Shown piece by piece: positions 1 to 5,599 of a DNA stretch of 5,599 nt. How positions within the stretch are numbered: position 1 is the stretch's first letter; each line of letters begins with the position of its first letter. The notes beneath the pieces are model-generated. The model was not told the origin of the DNA and made no database searches. It was given only the letters and a program-made list of their open reading frames with translations. Source of the stretch: Clostridium sp. CAG:575 (GTDB taxonomy: Bacteria > Bacillota > Clostridia > TANB77 > CAG-508); assembly GCA_000435535.1 (NCBI GenBank), contig FR884476.1, positions 12,959 through 18,557 of the forward strand, given 5' to 3'. Both the position numbers and the translations under genes were made by a program.

Positions 1-1287
1 TTATTTTTTTGGAACTATTTTTTCTGCTCCACCCATATATGGTCTTAAAACTTCTGGAATTGTAACACTTCCATCTTCATTATAGTTGTTTTCTAATACA
101 GCAATTAATCCTCTTGGAGTAGCAACGACAGTATTATTTAACGTATGTAAGAAATAGTTTCCTTTTTCACTCTTAACACGGATTCCTAAACGTCTTGCTT
201 GAGCGTCTCCTAAATTTGAACAACTGCAAACTTCAAAATATTTTTTTTGACGTGGACTCCAAGCTTCTATGTCACAAGATTTTACTTTTAAGTCAGCTAA
301 ATCTCCAGAACAACAATCAAGTTGTCTAACAGGAACATTGAAACTTCTGAATAAGTCAACACTTAATTTCCACATTTTATTGTACCAATTCATAGAATCT
401 TCTGGTTCACATAGAACTATCATTTCTTGTTTTTCAAATTGATGAACACGGTATAATCCTCTTTCTTCTAATCCGTGTGAACCAATTTCTTTTCTGAAAC
501 ATGGAGAATAAGAAGTCATACTGATAGGAAGTTCCTCTTTTTTTATTAGTTGGTCTTTAAATCTACCAATCATTGAATGTTCAGATGTACCGATTAAATA
601 TAAATCTTCACCTTCAATCTTGTACATCATGTCATATATTTCTTCAAAACTCATAACACCAGTTACAACATCACTACGAATCATAAATGGTGGTATAGCA
701 TATGTAAAGCCATTGTTAATCATGTAATCTCTAGCATATGCAAGCATTGCTTCATGAAGCCTTGCAATATCACCAATTAGATAATAAAAACCAACACCAC
801 TTGTACGACCAGCAGATTCTTTATCCATTCCGTTAAATCTTGCAATTATATCAGCATGATATGGAATTTCATAATCTGGAACAACAGGCTCTCCAAATCT
901 TTCTACTTCAACATTTTCACTATCATCTTTACCGATTGGAACAGATGGGTCCATAATATTTGGAATTTTCATCATTCTTGATTTAATTTCTTCTGCATAT
1001 TTTTCTTCCATTTTTTCATTTTCTTCAAGTTTAGCATTTATTTCTTGAACTTTTACTTTTATACTTTCAGCTTCATCTTTTTTTCCTTGTTTCATAAGTC
1101 CACCAATTTCAGCGCTTAAAGATTTTCTTTCAGCTCTTAAATTATCTCCATTTAATTTGGCTTCTCTGTTTTTTACATCTAAATCAATAACTTCATCAAC
1201 TAAAATTAATTTTTCATCTTGAAATTTATTTTTAATGTTTTGTTTTACAATTTCAGGATTTTCTCTTAAAAATTTAATATCTATCAT
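1..1287 (-). CDS. serS: Seryl-tRNA synthetase (SerRS), complete
   Basis: This cytoplasmic class II aminoacyl-tRNA synthetase charges tRNA-Ser (and tRNA-Sec where present) with serine using ATP. The 428-residue length is normal. Residues 1-105 form the charged helical N-terminal arm that grips the long variable arm of tRNA-Ser. The catalytic core follows: TSEH at 234-237 in the serine pocket, motif 2 from FRKE (264-267) to FEKQE (284-288), EVCSCSN at 352-358, TLNNT at 382-386, and motif 3 around ATPRGLIAVLEN (389-400) with its Arg at 392. All expected ATP- and serine-binding positions look intact. TSEH, and HG after FRKE, differ from the TAEVP and FRxEAGSAG of common bacterial SerRS and recall archaeal-type sequences; this is from memory, not alignment. 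The start ATG (1287-1285) follows a strong AGGAGG (complement of 1294-1299) with 6-nt spacing. It is transcribed away from all other genes here. Confidence 0.97.
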   Translation of the reverse strand: MIDIKFLRENPEIVKQNIKNKFQDEKLILVDEVIDLDVKNREAKLNGDNLRAERKSLSAEIGGLMKQGKKDEAESIKVKVQEINAKLEENEKMEEKYAEEIKSRMMKIPNIMDPSVPIGKDDSENVEVERFGEPVVPDYEIPYHADIIARFNGMDKESAGRTSGVGFYYLIGDIARLHEAMLAYARDYMINNGFTYAIPPFMIRSDVVTGVMSFEEIYDMMYKIEGEDLYLIGTSEHSMIGRFKDQLIKKEELPISMTSYSPCFRKEIGSHGLEERGLYRVHQFEKQEMIVLCEPEDSMNWYNKMWKLSVDLFRSFNVPVRQLDCCSGDLADLKVKSCDIEAWSPRQKKYFEVCSCSNLGDAQARRLGIRVKSEKGNYFLHTLNNTVVATPRGLIAVLENNYNEDGSVTIPEVLRPYMGGAEKIVPKK

Positions 1288-1314
1288 TTTTATCCTCCTA
1301 TAAATTTTATTGAA

Positions 1315-1354
1315 AATATTGGATAATAGAATTTAGGAATTTATTATCAATATT
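1315..1354 (-). promoter_or_regulatory. Long AT-rich hairpin in the serS leader
   Basis: On the plus strand AATATTG-G-ATAATA (1315-1328) is matched by TATTATCAATATT (1342-1354): thirteen pairs with one bulged base. AATT at 1330-1333 and 1338-1341 can extend the stem inward to a four-base loop. It lies between the predicted serS promoter and the ribosome binding site, so it would be in the 5' untranslated RNA, ending 27 nt before the start codon. There is no T-box sequence (AGGGTGGNACCGCG type) in this leader. The function is unknown; it could protect the 5' end or be a protein site. Confidence 0.55.
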
Positions 1355-1383
1355 AATTTCTTATCACATTTAAATATGAAACT

Positions 1384-1412
1384 ATTATATACTAATTTTT
1401 TGTAAAATTCAA
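1384..1412 (-). promoter_or_regulatory. Predicted sigma-A promoter of serS
   Basis: Read on the minus strand, a -35 box TTGAAT (1412-1407) is followed after exactly 17 bp by a perfect -10 box TATAAT (1389-1384). Transcription would start near 1377 and give a leader of about 90 nt containing the hairpin and the AGGAGG site. It is the only good promoter found for serS here. Confidence 0.65.
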
Positions 1413-1475
1413 GGAAAAATGACTAAAATCAAGTGGGTTGGGAAAGAATATGTTACAGGTCAGTAAGAAAATAGA

Positions 1476-1481
1476 TATATT
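1476..1481 (+). promoter_or_regulatory. Candidate -10 box for the CaCA-type transporter gene
   Basis: TATATT matches five of six bases of a -10 box and lies about 55 bp before the chosen start. The hexamer 17 bp upstream (TTACAG, 1453-1458) is a poor -35 box, so this is only the best available candidate in the intergenic region shared with serS. Confidence 0.3.
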
Positions 1482-1522
1482 TAAATAAAAGTATTAGAGA
1501 GTGGAAAATAATAAATTAAAAA

Positions 1523-1527
1523 GGGAG
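1523..1527 (+). promoter_or_regulatory. Ribosome binding site that sets the CaCA gene start
   Basis: GGGAG lies 9 nt before the ATG at 1537. The alternative in-frame GTG at 1501 has no Shine-Dalgarno sequence at a workable distance (AGAGA abuts it directly). This site therefore favours the ATG and a 281-residue protein over a 293-residue one. Confidence 0.6.
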
Positions 1528-1536
1528 ACTAAAAAT

Positions 1537-2382
1537 ATGGTTACAGAAATGGTAAAGTTTATAATATATTCTGGATTGATAGTATTAATTTCTAAATATA
1601 TATTAGTGGTTACATTAAGAAAATTAGCAGAAGCTTTGAATTTAAATGCAAAAATAGTAGGAGATGTAGCAGGGTATGCAACATCAGTGCCAGAGCTATT
1701 AACAATAATAACATCAAGTTTAAGAGGGTTAACTGGAGCTAGTGTTTATAATATTTTGAGTTCGAATGTCATTAATTTGATTCAATATATAGGGGCAATC
1801 ATGCTTAATAAAAATACTTCAAAATTACGTAATAAAGCAATAATAACAGATTTGATATTAGTGTTTTTTACTATAGTAATTCCAATATTTTTTTTAAAAT
1901 TTGATATAGAATTAAAATTAGCAATAGTTCCGATATTTATTATTTTATATATTCTTTTTAGATTTTTAAATAATCATGTCCATAAGTTATATTTAAAAAG
2001 TGAAGATGCTGAATTAGAGGAAGAAATTGAGGAGAAAAAGTTAGAACAAAAGAAAAAGCCTAAAAAAATAGTTAGATATGTAGTTACTTTAATTGTAACA
2101 GGAATTTTATTGTTTATCGTTGGAGAATTATTAGGAGACACATTGGAAAATTTATGTAAGTTATTTGGTGTTTCTGAGGTTATAGTTGGAATTTTATTAG
2201 GATTTGTTACGAGTTTGCCAGAGTTAATAACTTTTTTTGAATCTCAAAGACATTATAAAAAAGTTGATGATGATATGTTAGGAGTTGTTGAAGCAACTAA
2301 TAATTTACTTACTTCTAATATTTTAAATTTATTTGCTATTCAAACTATAGGTATGATTATTATTTCTATAGTAAATATTTAA
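1537..2382 (+). CDS. CaCA-superfamily (YrbG-like) cation antiporter homologue, C-terminally short
   Basis: This integral membrane protein of 281 residues resembles sodium/calcium exchangers of the CaCA superfamily. The two inverted alpha repeats are visible: TSVPEL (49-54) with SSNVIN (75-80), and TSLPEL (225-230) with TSNILN (259-264). The acidic Glu of each PEL and the Asn of each SN motif, which form the ion site in characterised members, are kept. Five hydrophobic segments (about 8-26, 45-62, 68-90, 101-120, 127-144) precede a highly charged loop (154-178), then three more follow (180-200, 214-235, 250-281). The usual plan is five plus five helices, so the last two are absent, and no coding sequence for them follows the stop. 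GxxP-type glycines of alpha-1 are also partly replaced. The cation and direction of transport cannot be told. An upstream in-frame GTG at 1501 would add 12 polar residues. Confidence 0.8.
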   Translation: MVTEMVKFIIYSGLIVLISKYILVVTLRKLAEALNLNAKIVGDVAGYATSVPELLTIITSSLRGLTGASVYNILSSNVINLIQYIGAIMLNKNTSKLRNKAIITDLILVFFTIVIPIFFLKFDIELKLAIVPIFIILYILFRFLNNHVHKLYLKSEDAELEEEIEEKKLEQKKKPKKIVRYVVTLIVTGILLFIVGELLGDTLENLCKLFGVSEVIVGILLGFVTSLPELITFFESQRHYKKVDDDMLGVVEATNNLLTSNILNLFAIQTIGMIIISIVNI

Positions 2383-2398
2383 AAATATAAAAAAAGTA

Positions 2399-2426
2399 TT
2401 GACAATTTTAATAAAAATGTTATATA
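2399..2426 (+). promoter_or_regulatory. Predicted promoter of the small hypothetical gene
   Basis: A perfect -35 box TTGACA (2399-2404) is followed after 16 bp by TATATA (2421-2426). Several shifted AT hexamers could also serve as the -10 box. It lies 44 bp before the start codon and starts 16 bp after the stop of the transporter gene, so the small gene probably has its own transcript. Confidence 0.6.
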
Positions 2427-2438
2427 TGTAATATATAA
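2420..2438. repeat. AT palindrome over the promoter -10/+1 region
   Basis: TTATATAT and ATATATAA are perfect 8-base inverted arms around a GTA centre. The palindrome covers the -10 and predicted start of the promoter at 2399-2426. Its position suits an operator, possibly for the helix-turn-helix protein encoded just downstream, but simple alternating TA runs arise easily in such AT-rich DNA. Confidence 0.35.
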
Positions 2439-2469
2439 TTATTCTAATATTTGAAAGGAATGAAATACA

Positions 2470-2820
2470 ATGGATGAAAAATTAAAAGAAGAATATATTG
2501 AAAAAATTAAAAATGTAATTGCTTTGAAACCAGGAAGTACAAAGATTGAAATTAGTGGTCTTACAGGTATTCCAATATCAATTATAGAAAAGTTAGTTGA
2601 AGAAGGTAGGTTTGAAGAAAAAAGAGGAGAAATAAAAACTTGCAAAAAAAGTACAATGTCAAATGAGGATAGAAAAAGAGCTATTGAAGGGTTAGCAAAA
2701 TATAAAGTTGATGTTGCCTCTATAGATCATGTAGAAAATTCAAAAGATGGATATTCTAAATTGGTCATAGATCTAGAAGAAAAATATGGAAATAATAAGA
2801 ATGATAGTGAGGAAAGATAA
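2470..2820 (+). CDS. Small hypothetical protein with a possible helix-turn-helix
   Basis: I do not recognise this 116-residue family. It is soluble, very rich in Lys and Glu, and has no signal peptide or membrane segment. Residues 12-50 look like a winged-helix or helix-turn-helix fold: helix about 5-18, then TKIEISGLTGIPISIIEKLVEEGRF (24-48) written here only as a landmark, reading like 'EIS..TGIP...I..LVEEGRF' recognition-helix patterns. A basic stretch (51-60) follows, then a second charged segment (66-105) of helix and probable strand, and a polar tail. The ATG has AAAGGAA upstream with 9-nt spacing. The gene has its own promoter and is closed by a strong terminator, so it appears monocistronic. 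A DNA-binding regulator is the best guess; a protein-protein adaptor is possible. Its neighbours give no functional clue. Confidence 0.8.
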   Translation: MDEKLKEEYIEKIKNVIALKPGSTKIEISGLTGIPISIIEKLVEEGRFEEKRGEIKTCKKSTMSNEDRKRAIEGLAKYKVDVASIDHVENSKDGYSKLVIDLEEKYGNNKNDSEER

Positions 2821-2829
2821 AATAAGATG

Positions 2830-2869
2830 AAGAACTTTTTTGGTAGAATGTTACCAAAAAGTTCTTTTT
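2830..2869 (+). terminator. Rho-independent terminator after the small hypothetical gene
   Basis: AAGAAC (2830-2835) pairs with GTTCTT (2861-2866), a T run (2836-2841) with an A run (2856-2860) leaving one bulged base, and GGTA (2842-2845) with TACC (2852-2855), around the loop GAATGT. The stem of about 15 pairs runs into TTTTT (2865-2869). It starts 9 nt after the stop codon and insulates the hrcA operon from upstream transcription. Confidence 0.9.
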
Positions 2870-2939
2870 ATATTATAGCAAGATTCTATTGTAGAGGCAA
2901 TATTAACTAAATACACTTTCCTATAACATAAATAAAGAA

Positions 2940-2959
2940 ATTCACAAAAAATTCACAAA
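2940..2959. repeat. Two direct copies of ATTCACAAA upstream of the heat-shock promoter
   Basis: Identical 9-mers lie at 2940-2948 and 2951-2959, an 11-bp period that places both on the same DNA face. They end 17 bp before the -35 box of the hrcA promoter. The layout resembles a binding site for a dimeric regulator, but the sequence is not the CtsR heptamer repeat (GGTCAAA). Upstream DNA from 2870 to 2939 shows nothing I can identify. Confidence 0.45.
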
Positions 2960-2963
2960 TATT

Positions 2964-2990
2964 TTAGCAAAATGTATTGACAAGTGCTAA
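2964..2990. promoter_or_regulatory. Degenerate second CIRCE operator over the -35 box
   Basis: TTAGCAAAA, nine bases, then AAGTGCTAA has the exact CIRCE architecture (9-9-9). Against the consensus arms TTAGCACTC and GAGTGCTAA, 14 of 18 positions match: three mismatches at the inner end of the left arm and one in the right arm. The promoter -35 box lies in its spacer, so HrcA bound here would block RNA polymerase. Its centre is 51 bp from that of the better copy at 3015-3041. Confidence 0.6.
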
Positions 2991-3005
2991 AAAAGGATAT
3001 AATAT
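2977..3005 (+). promoter_or_regulatory. Sigma-A-type promoter of the hrcA-grpE-dnaK operon
   Basis: The -35 box is a perfect TTGACA (2977-2982). Two overlapping -10 boxes fit: TATAAT (2998-3003) with a short 15-bp spacer, or TAATAT (3000-3005) with the ideal 17 bp. Transcription should start near 3010, just before the strong CIRCE, so that the operator is transcribed into the leader. This is typical of class I heat-shock operons, where a vegetative promoter is controlled only by repression. Confidence 0.8.
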
Positions 3006-3014
3006 ATATAAAGA

Positions 3015-3041
3015 TTAGCAATCAAGAATAAAGAGTGCTAA
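3015..3041. promoter_or_regulatory. CIRCE operator (HrcA binding site) of the heat-shock operon
   Basis: TTAGCAATC (3015-3023), nine bases, then GAGTGCTAA (3033-3041). It matches the consensus inverted repeat TTAGCACTC-N9-GAGTGCTAA at 17 of 18 arm positions. It lies between the -10 box and the hrcA ribosome binding site (GAGGTG, 3043-3048). HrcA binding represses transcription until heat shock titrates the GroE chaperonin that HrcA needs for activity. In the mRNA the arms can form a hairpin next to the Shine-Dalgarno site, which in other species affects transcript stability. Confidence 0.96.
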
Positions 3042-3053
3042 AGAGGTGGGAAA

Positions 3054-4088
3054 ATGCTAGAAAATAAAAAAAATGATATTTTAGATTACAGAAAAAAGAA
3101 AGTATTACAAGCAATAGTAGAAGAATATATAAATACAGCAGAGCCAGTAAGTTCTAATGCATTAACTAATAACGAAGAATTGCAATATAGTAGTGCAACA
3201 ATTAGAAATGAAATGGCAGACCTTGAAAAAGCAGGATATCTAGAAAAAACACATACATCTAGTGGAAGAATTCCATCAGAAAAAGGTTATAGATACTATG
3301 TAGATGAACTTCTAAAAGATGATAATATCAGTTTAGAAGAAATCAAATATATAAGTGAAAAGCTAGAAACAAAAGTAAATGAAATAGAAGATTTAACAAA
3401 AATTGCAACAACAACTATTTCAGAAATAACACATTATACAACATTATCAATAGGACCAAGCACACAGAACTTGCTGATTGAAGAAATAAAATTTGTTCTT
3501 TTAGGACCAAGAATGTTAATGGCAATAATATTAACAAATACTGGAATGGTTAAAGAGACAATAATTAAATTTGATGAAGATATAACAGATAAGCAAGTAG
3601 AAACAATAAATTATATGTTTAATCAAAAGCTAAAAGGTCAACCATTAGAAATTATAGATGTACCACTTGAAGAATATTTAATAAATGAAATGAAATATAG
3701 TGTAAAAGTTATAAAACCAATAATAGAACAAATAAAAAAGGTTTTAGCTGAAGATAGACAAATATATTTAGAAGGTGCAAATAAATCATTTGATTTACCG
3801 GAATTTAATAGTTTATCAGTTGCAAAAAATTTTGTAAATATAATTGATGAAAAAGAATTGATGACAGATATTTTAAATTCAGGATTTGCAAAGGATATTA
3901 ATGTATATATTGGTGATGAAAACGAAAAAGAAGAACTTAAGGACTTTAGTGTAATAACTTTTAAACATAAAGTTGGAGATAAAGATATGGGTACAATTGG
4001 AATTATTGGACCAAAAAGAATGGATTATTCAAAAGTTATTTCTGTTATGAAATATATAAATAAAAAATTAAAGGATAAAGGAATTTAA
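3054..4088 (+). CDS. hrcA: Heat-inducible transcription repressor HrcA
   Basis: HrcA is the dimeric repressor that binds CIRCE and holds down the dnaK and groE operons in unstressed cells; its active fold depends on GroEL. The 344-residue length is normal. Residues 12-75 form the N-terminal winged helix-turn-helix, with the family signature SSATIRNEM at 46-54 and HTSSGRIPSEKGYRYYVD at 67-84. The remainder, from about 90, is the GAF-like dimerisation and regulatory part, ending in a typical GTIGIIGPKRMDY (about 321-333) stretch. The ATG follows GAGGTG with 5-nt spacing. It is the first gene of the operon, so it represses itself through the two CIRCE copies upstream. A 65-bp gap without a terminator separates it from grpE. 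Confidence 0.97.
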   Translation: MLENKKNDILDYRKKKVLQAIVEEYINTAEPVSSNALTNNEELQYSSATIRNEMADLEKAGYLEKTHTSSGRIPSEKGYRYYVDELLKDDNISLEEIKYISEKLETKVNEIEDLTKIATTTISEITHYTTLSIGPSTQNLLIEEIKFVLLGPRMLMAIILTNTGMVKETIIKFDEDITDKQVETINYMFNQKLKGQPLEIIDVPLEEYLINEMKYSVKVIKPIIEQIKKVLAEDRQIYLEGANKSFDLPEFNSLSVAKNFVNIIDEKELMTDILNSGFAKDINVYIGDENEKEELKDFSVITFKHKVGDKDMGTIGIIGPKRMDYSKVISVMKYINKKLKDKGI

Positions 4089-4153
4089 ATAACTTAAAGT
4101 TTACAAATATAATAAATTAAATTTTGAAAATATAAAAGAAAAGAGGAGATAAA

Positions 4154-4654
4154 ATGTCTGATAAAAAAGAAGAACTAGAAAAGAACGAAAAGCAAGAAAA
4201 TACAAATACAGAAAGAAATGAATTACAAACAAAACAACAAGAATTAGATGAATTAACAGATAGATACAAAAGAATATTAGCAGAATTTGAAAATCATAAA
4301 AAACGAAGCCAAAAAGAAAGAGAGGGACTTTACAATTCAATTCTAGGAGATGTAGTTGAAGTAATTCTACCAATATTAGATAATTTGGAGAATGCAGTAA
4401 AAGTTGAGACAGCTGATGAAAATTATAAAAAGGGAATTGAATTAGTTTTAAAGCAATTTCAAGATGTACTTAAATCTAAAGGCGTAGAAGAAATAAAAGC
4501 ATTAGGAGAAACTTTTGATCCAGAATTGCATGAGGCTGTAAGTAGTGTTCAAGATGATTCAAAGGGTGAAAAGGAAATTGTGCAGGAGTATAGAAAGGGT
4601 TATAAGATAGGGCATAGAGTTATTCGTCATTCTATGGTCGTAGTTGCCAATTAA
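4154..4654 (+). CDS. grpE: GrpE, nucleotide exchange factor for DnaK
   Basis: GrpE is the cytoplasmic homodimer that releases ADP from DnaK, letting ATP bind and substrate leave. Its 166 residues are at the short end of the usual range. Residues 1-25 are a polar Lys/Glu/Asn-rich tail, about 26-60 a long coiled coil containing AEFENHKKRSQKE (43-55), 61-110 the four-helix bundle dimer region (ILPILDNLENAV, 71-82), and 111-166 the beta-domain that contacts the DnaK ATPase domain. The family signature is clear: FDPELHEAV (121-129) and GYKIGHRVIRHSMVVVA (149-165). The start follows AGGAG (4144-4148) with 5-nt spacing. It is co-transcribed with hrcA. Its stop codon TAA (4652-4654) is also the base of a long palindrome that fills the gap before dnaK. 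Confidence 0.97.
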   Translation: MSDKKEELEKNEKQENTNTERNELQTKQQELDELTDRYKRILAEFENHKKRSQKEREGLYNSILGDVVEVILPILDNLENAVKVETADENYKKGIELVLKQFQDVLKSKGVEEIKALGETFDPELHEAVSSVQDDSKGEKEIVQEYRKGYKIGHRVIRHSMVVVAN

Positions 4655-4774
4655 ACAAATTATAAGCAGCATCTTACTTCGTTAAACTTCATAAAAATTT
4701 TTTCGATGTACAAACGTACAATCTCAAAAATTTTTATTTGTTTGCCTCGTAATATACTACTTCTAATTCGTTTA
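4652..4774. repeat. Long imperfect palindrome 1 between grpE and dnaK
   Basis: This 123-bp hairpin-forming unit begins at the grpE stop. Outer arms 4652-4677 and 4749-4774 are complementary at 21 of 26 ungapped positions. AAAC/GTTT (4684-4687, 4740-4743) pairs further in. Then ATAAAAATTTTT (4691-4702) is perfectly complementary to 4726-4737, and the tip is GAT-GTAC / AAAC / GTAC-A-ATC. The 24-nt centre (4702-4725) is a close relative of the centre of palindrome 2. There is no open reading frame of note. It may be a MITE- or REP-like intergenic repeat, or an RNA attenuator or processing site; the T-rich bases after the inner stem could allow weak termination. Confidence 0.75.
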
Positions 4775-4775
4775 T

Positions 4776-4870
4776 AAAGTGATAAATTTAAAGATTTATT
4801 ATAAACTTCGACGTACACACGTATGACTTCAGCTTATAATAAATCACAAAAATTCAAATCTCATCACTTT
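4776..4870. repeat. Long imperfect palindrome 2 between grpE and dnaK
   Basis: AAAGTGAT (4776-4783) pairs with ATCACTTT (4863-4870). AAATTTAAA (4784-4792) pairs at seven of nine positions with 4853-4861. GATTTATTATAA (4793-4804) pairs perfectly with 4834-4845; an 8-base unpaired bulge (4846-4852) separates the last two on the right side. The tip is GTAC / ACAC / GTAT. Its centre 4807-4830 matches 18 of 24 bases of the centre of palindrome 1 (TTCGAYGTAC, AMAC, GTAYRAYYTC), although the stems differ. The two centres are 105 bp apart. The remaining DNA from 4871 to 4932 is AT-rich with no recognisable site. Confidence 0.7.
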
Positions 4871-4932
4871 TAATCAATTTATAAATAGTTATTAAATTTA
4901 AAAATATATAAAAAAGCAAAGCAAAAGGATTG

Positions 4933-5599
<667 letters not shown>

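Noticed and set aside
1288..1500. T-box riboswitch in the serS leader
   Set aside because: No AGGGTGGNACCGCG-type sequence on the minus strand, and the leader from the predicted promoter is only about 90 nt.
1501..1536. GTG at 1501 as the start of the CaCA-type gene
   Set aside because: No usable ribosome binding site at the right distance, whereas the ATG at 1537 has GGGAG 9 nt upstream and gives a start just before the first membrane helix. The extension stays possible.
2439..2645. Minus-strand open frame of 68 codons
   Set aside because: It lies opposite the 2470-2820 gene, has no ribosome binding site and its Phe/Ser/Ile-rich product is what antisense of Lys/Glu-rich codons gives.
4101..4373. 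Minus-strand open frame of 90 codons
   Set aside because: It is antisense to the start of grpE, a clearly real gene; the Leu/Phe-rich translation reflects the opposite strand of Lys/Glu codons.
4655..4740. Ordinary rho-independent terminator ending the operon after grpE
   Set aside because: The stem next to the T run is purely A/T with no G-C core, and dnaK without its own convincing promoter follows; partial termination is possible but a full stop is not supported.
4702..4830. CRISPR array from the repeated 24-nt centres
   Set aside because: Only two copies, 75% identical, each lying at the tip of its own palindrome; the interval between them is stem sequence, not spacer.

Overview
The window is a strongly AT-rich piece of a bacterial chromosome, most likely from a Gram-positive Bacillota (Firmicutes) of the Clostridia type. 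Support comes from the gene order hrcA-grpE-dnaK behind a CIRCE operator, strong AGGAGG-type ribosome binding sites, heavy use of AGA, ATA and AAA codons, and a DnaK lacking the roughly 24-residue ATPase-domain segment that proteobacterial DnaK carries. No stop-codon reassignment is needed. The genus cannot be fixed from this sequence.

Layout: positions 1-1287 hold a complete serS (seryl-tRNA synthetase) on the minus strand, with a good promoter and a strong leader hairpin but no T-box. Divergent from it, 1537-2382 encodes a membrane protein of the calcium/cation antiporter (CaCA) superfamily with both alpha-repeat motifs but apparently without the last two helices. Positions 2470-2820 encode a small hypothetical protein with a possible helix-turn-helix, with its own promoter and a clear rho-independent terminator at 2830-2869.

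From about 2940 onward is the class I heat-shock operon: a sigma-A-like promoter flanked by two CIRCE copies (a degenerate one overlapping the -35 box and a near-perfect one just before the hrcA ribosome binding site), then hrcA (repressor), grpE (nucleotide exchange factor) and the first 198 codons of dnaK (Hsp70), which runs off the window. HrcA binds CIRCE and represses its own operon; GrpE resets the DnaK ATPase cycle. dnaJ would be expected next but is outside the window.

The most unusual part is the 350-bp gap between grpE and dnaK. It holds two long imperfect palindromes side by side (4652-4774 and 4776-4870). They share a related 24-nt centre but differ in their stems, and the first begins at the grpE stop codon. 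They look like members of a dispersed intergenic hairpin (MITE/REP-like) family, or an RNA device that uncouples dnaK from grpE. A further AT-only hairpin (4933-4964) lies closer to the dnaK start.
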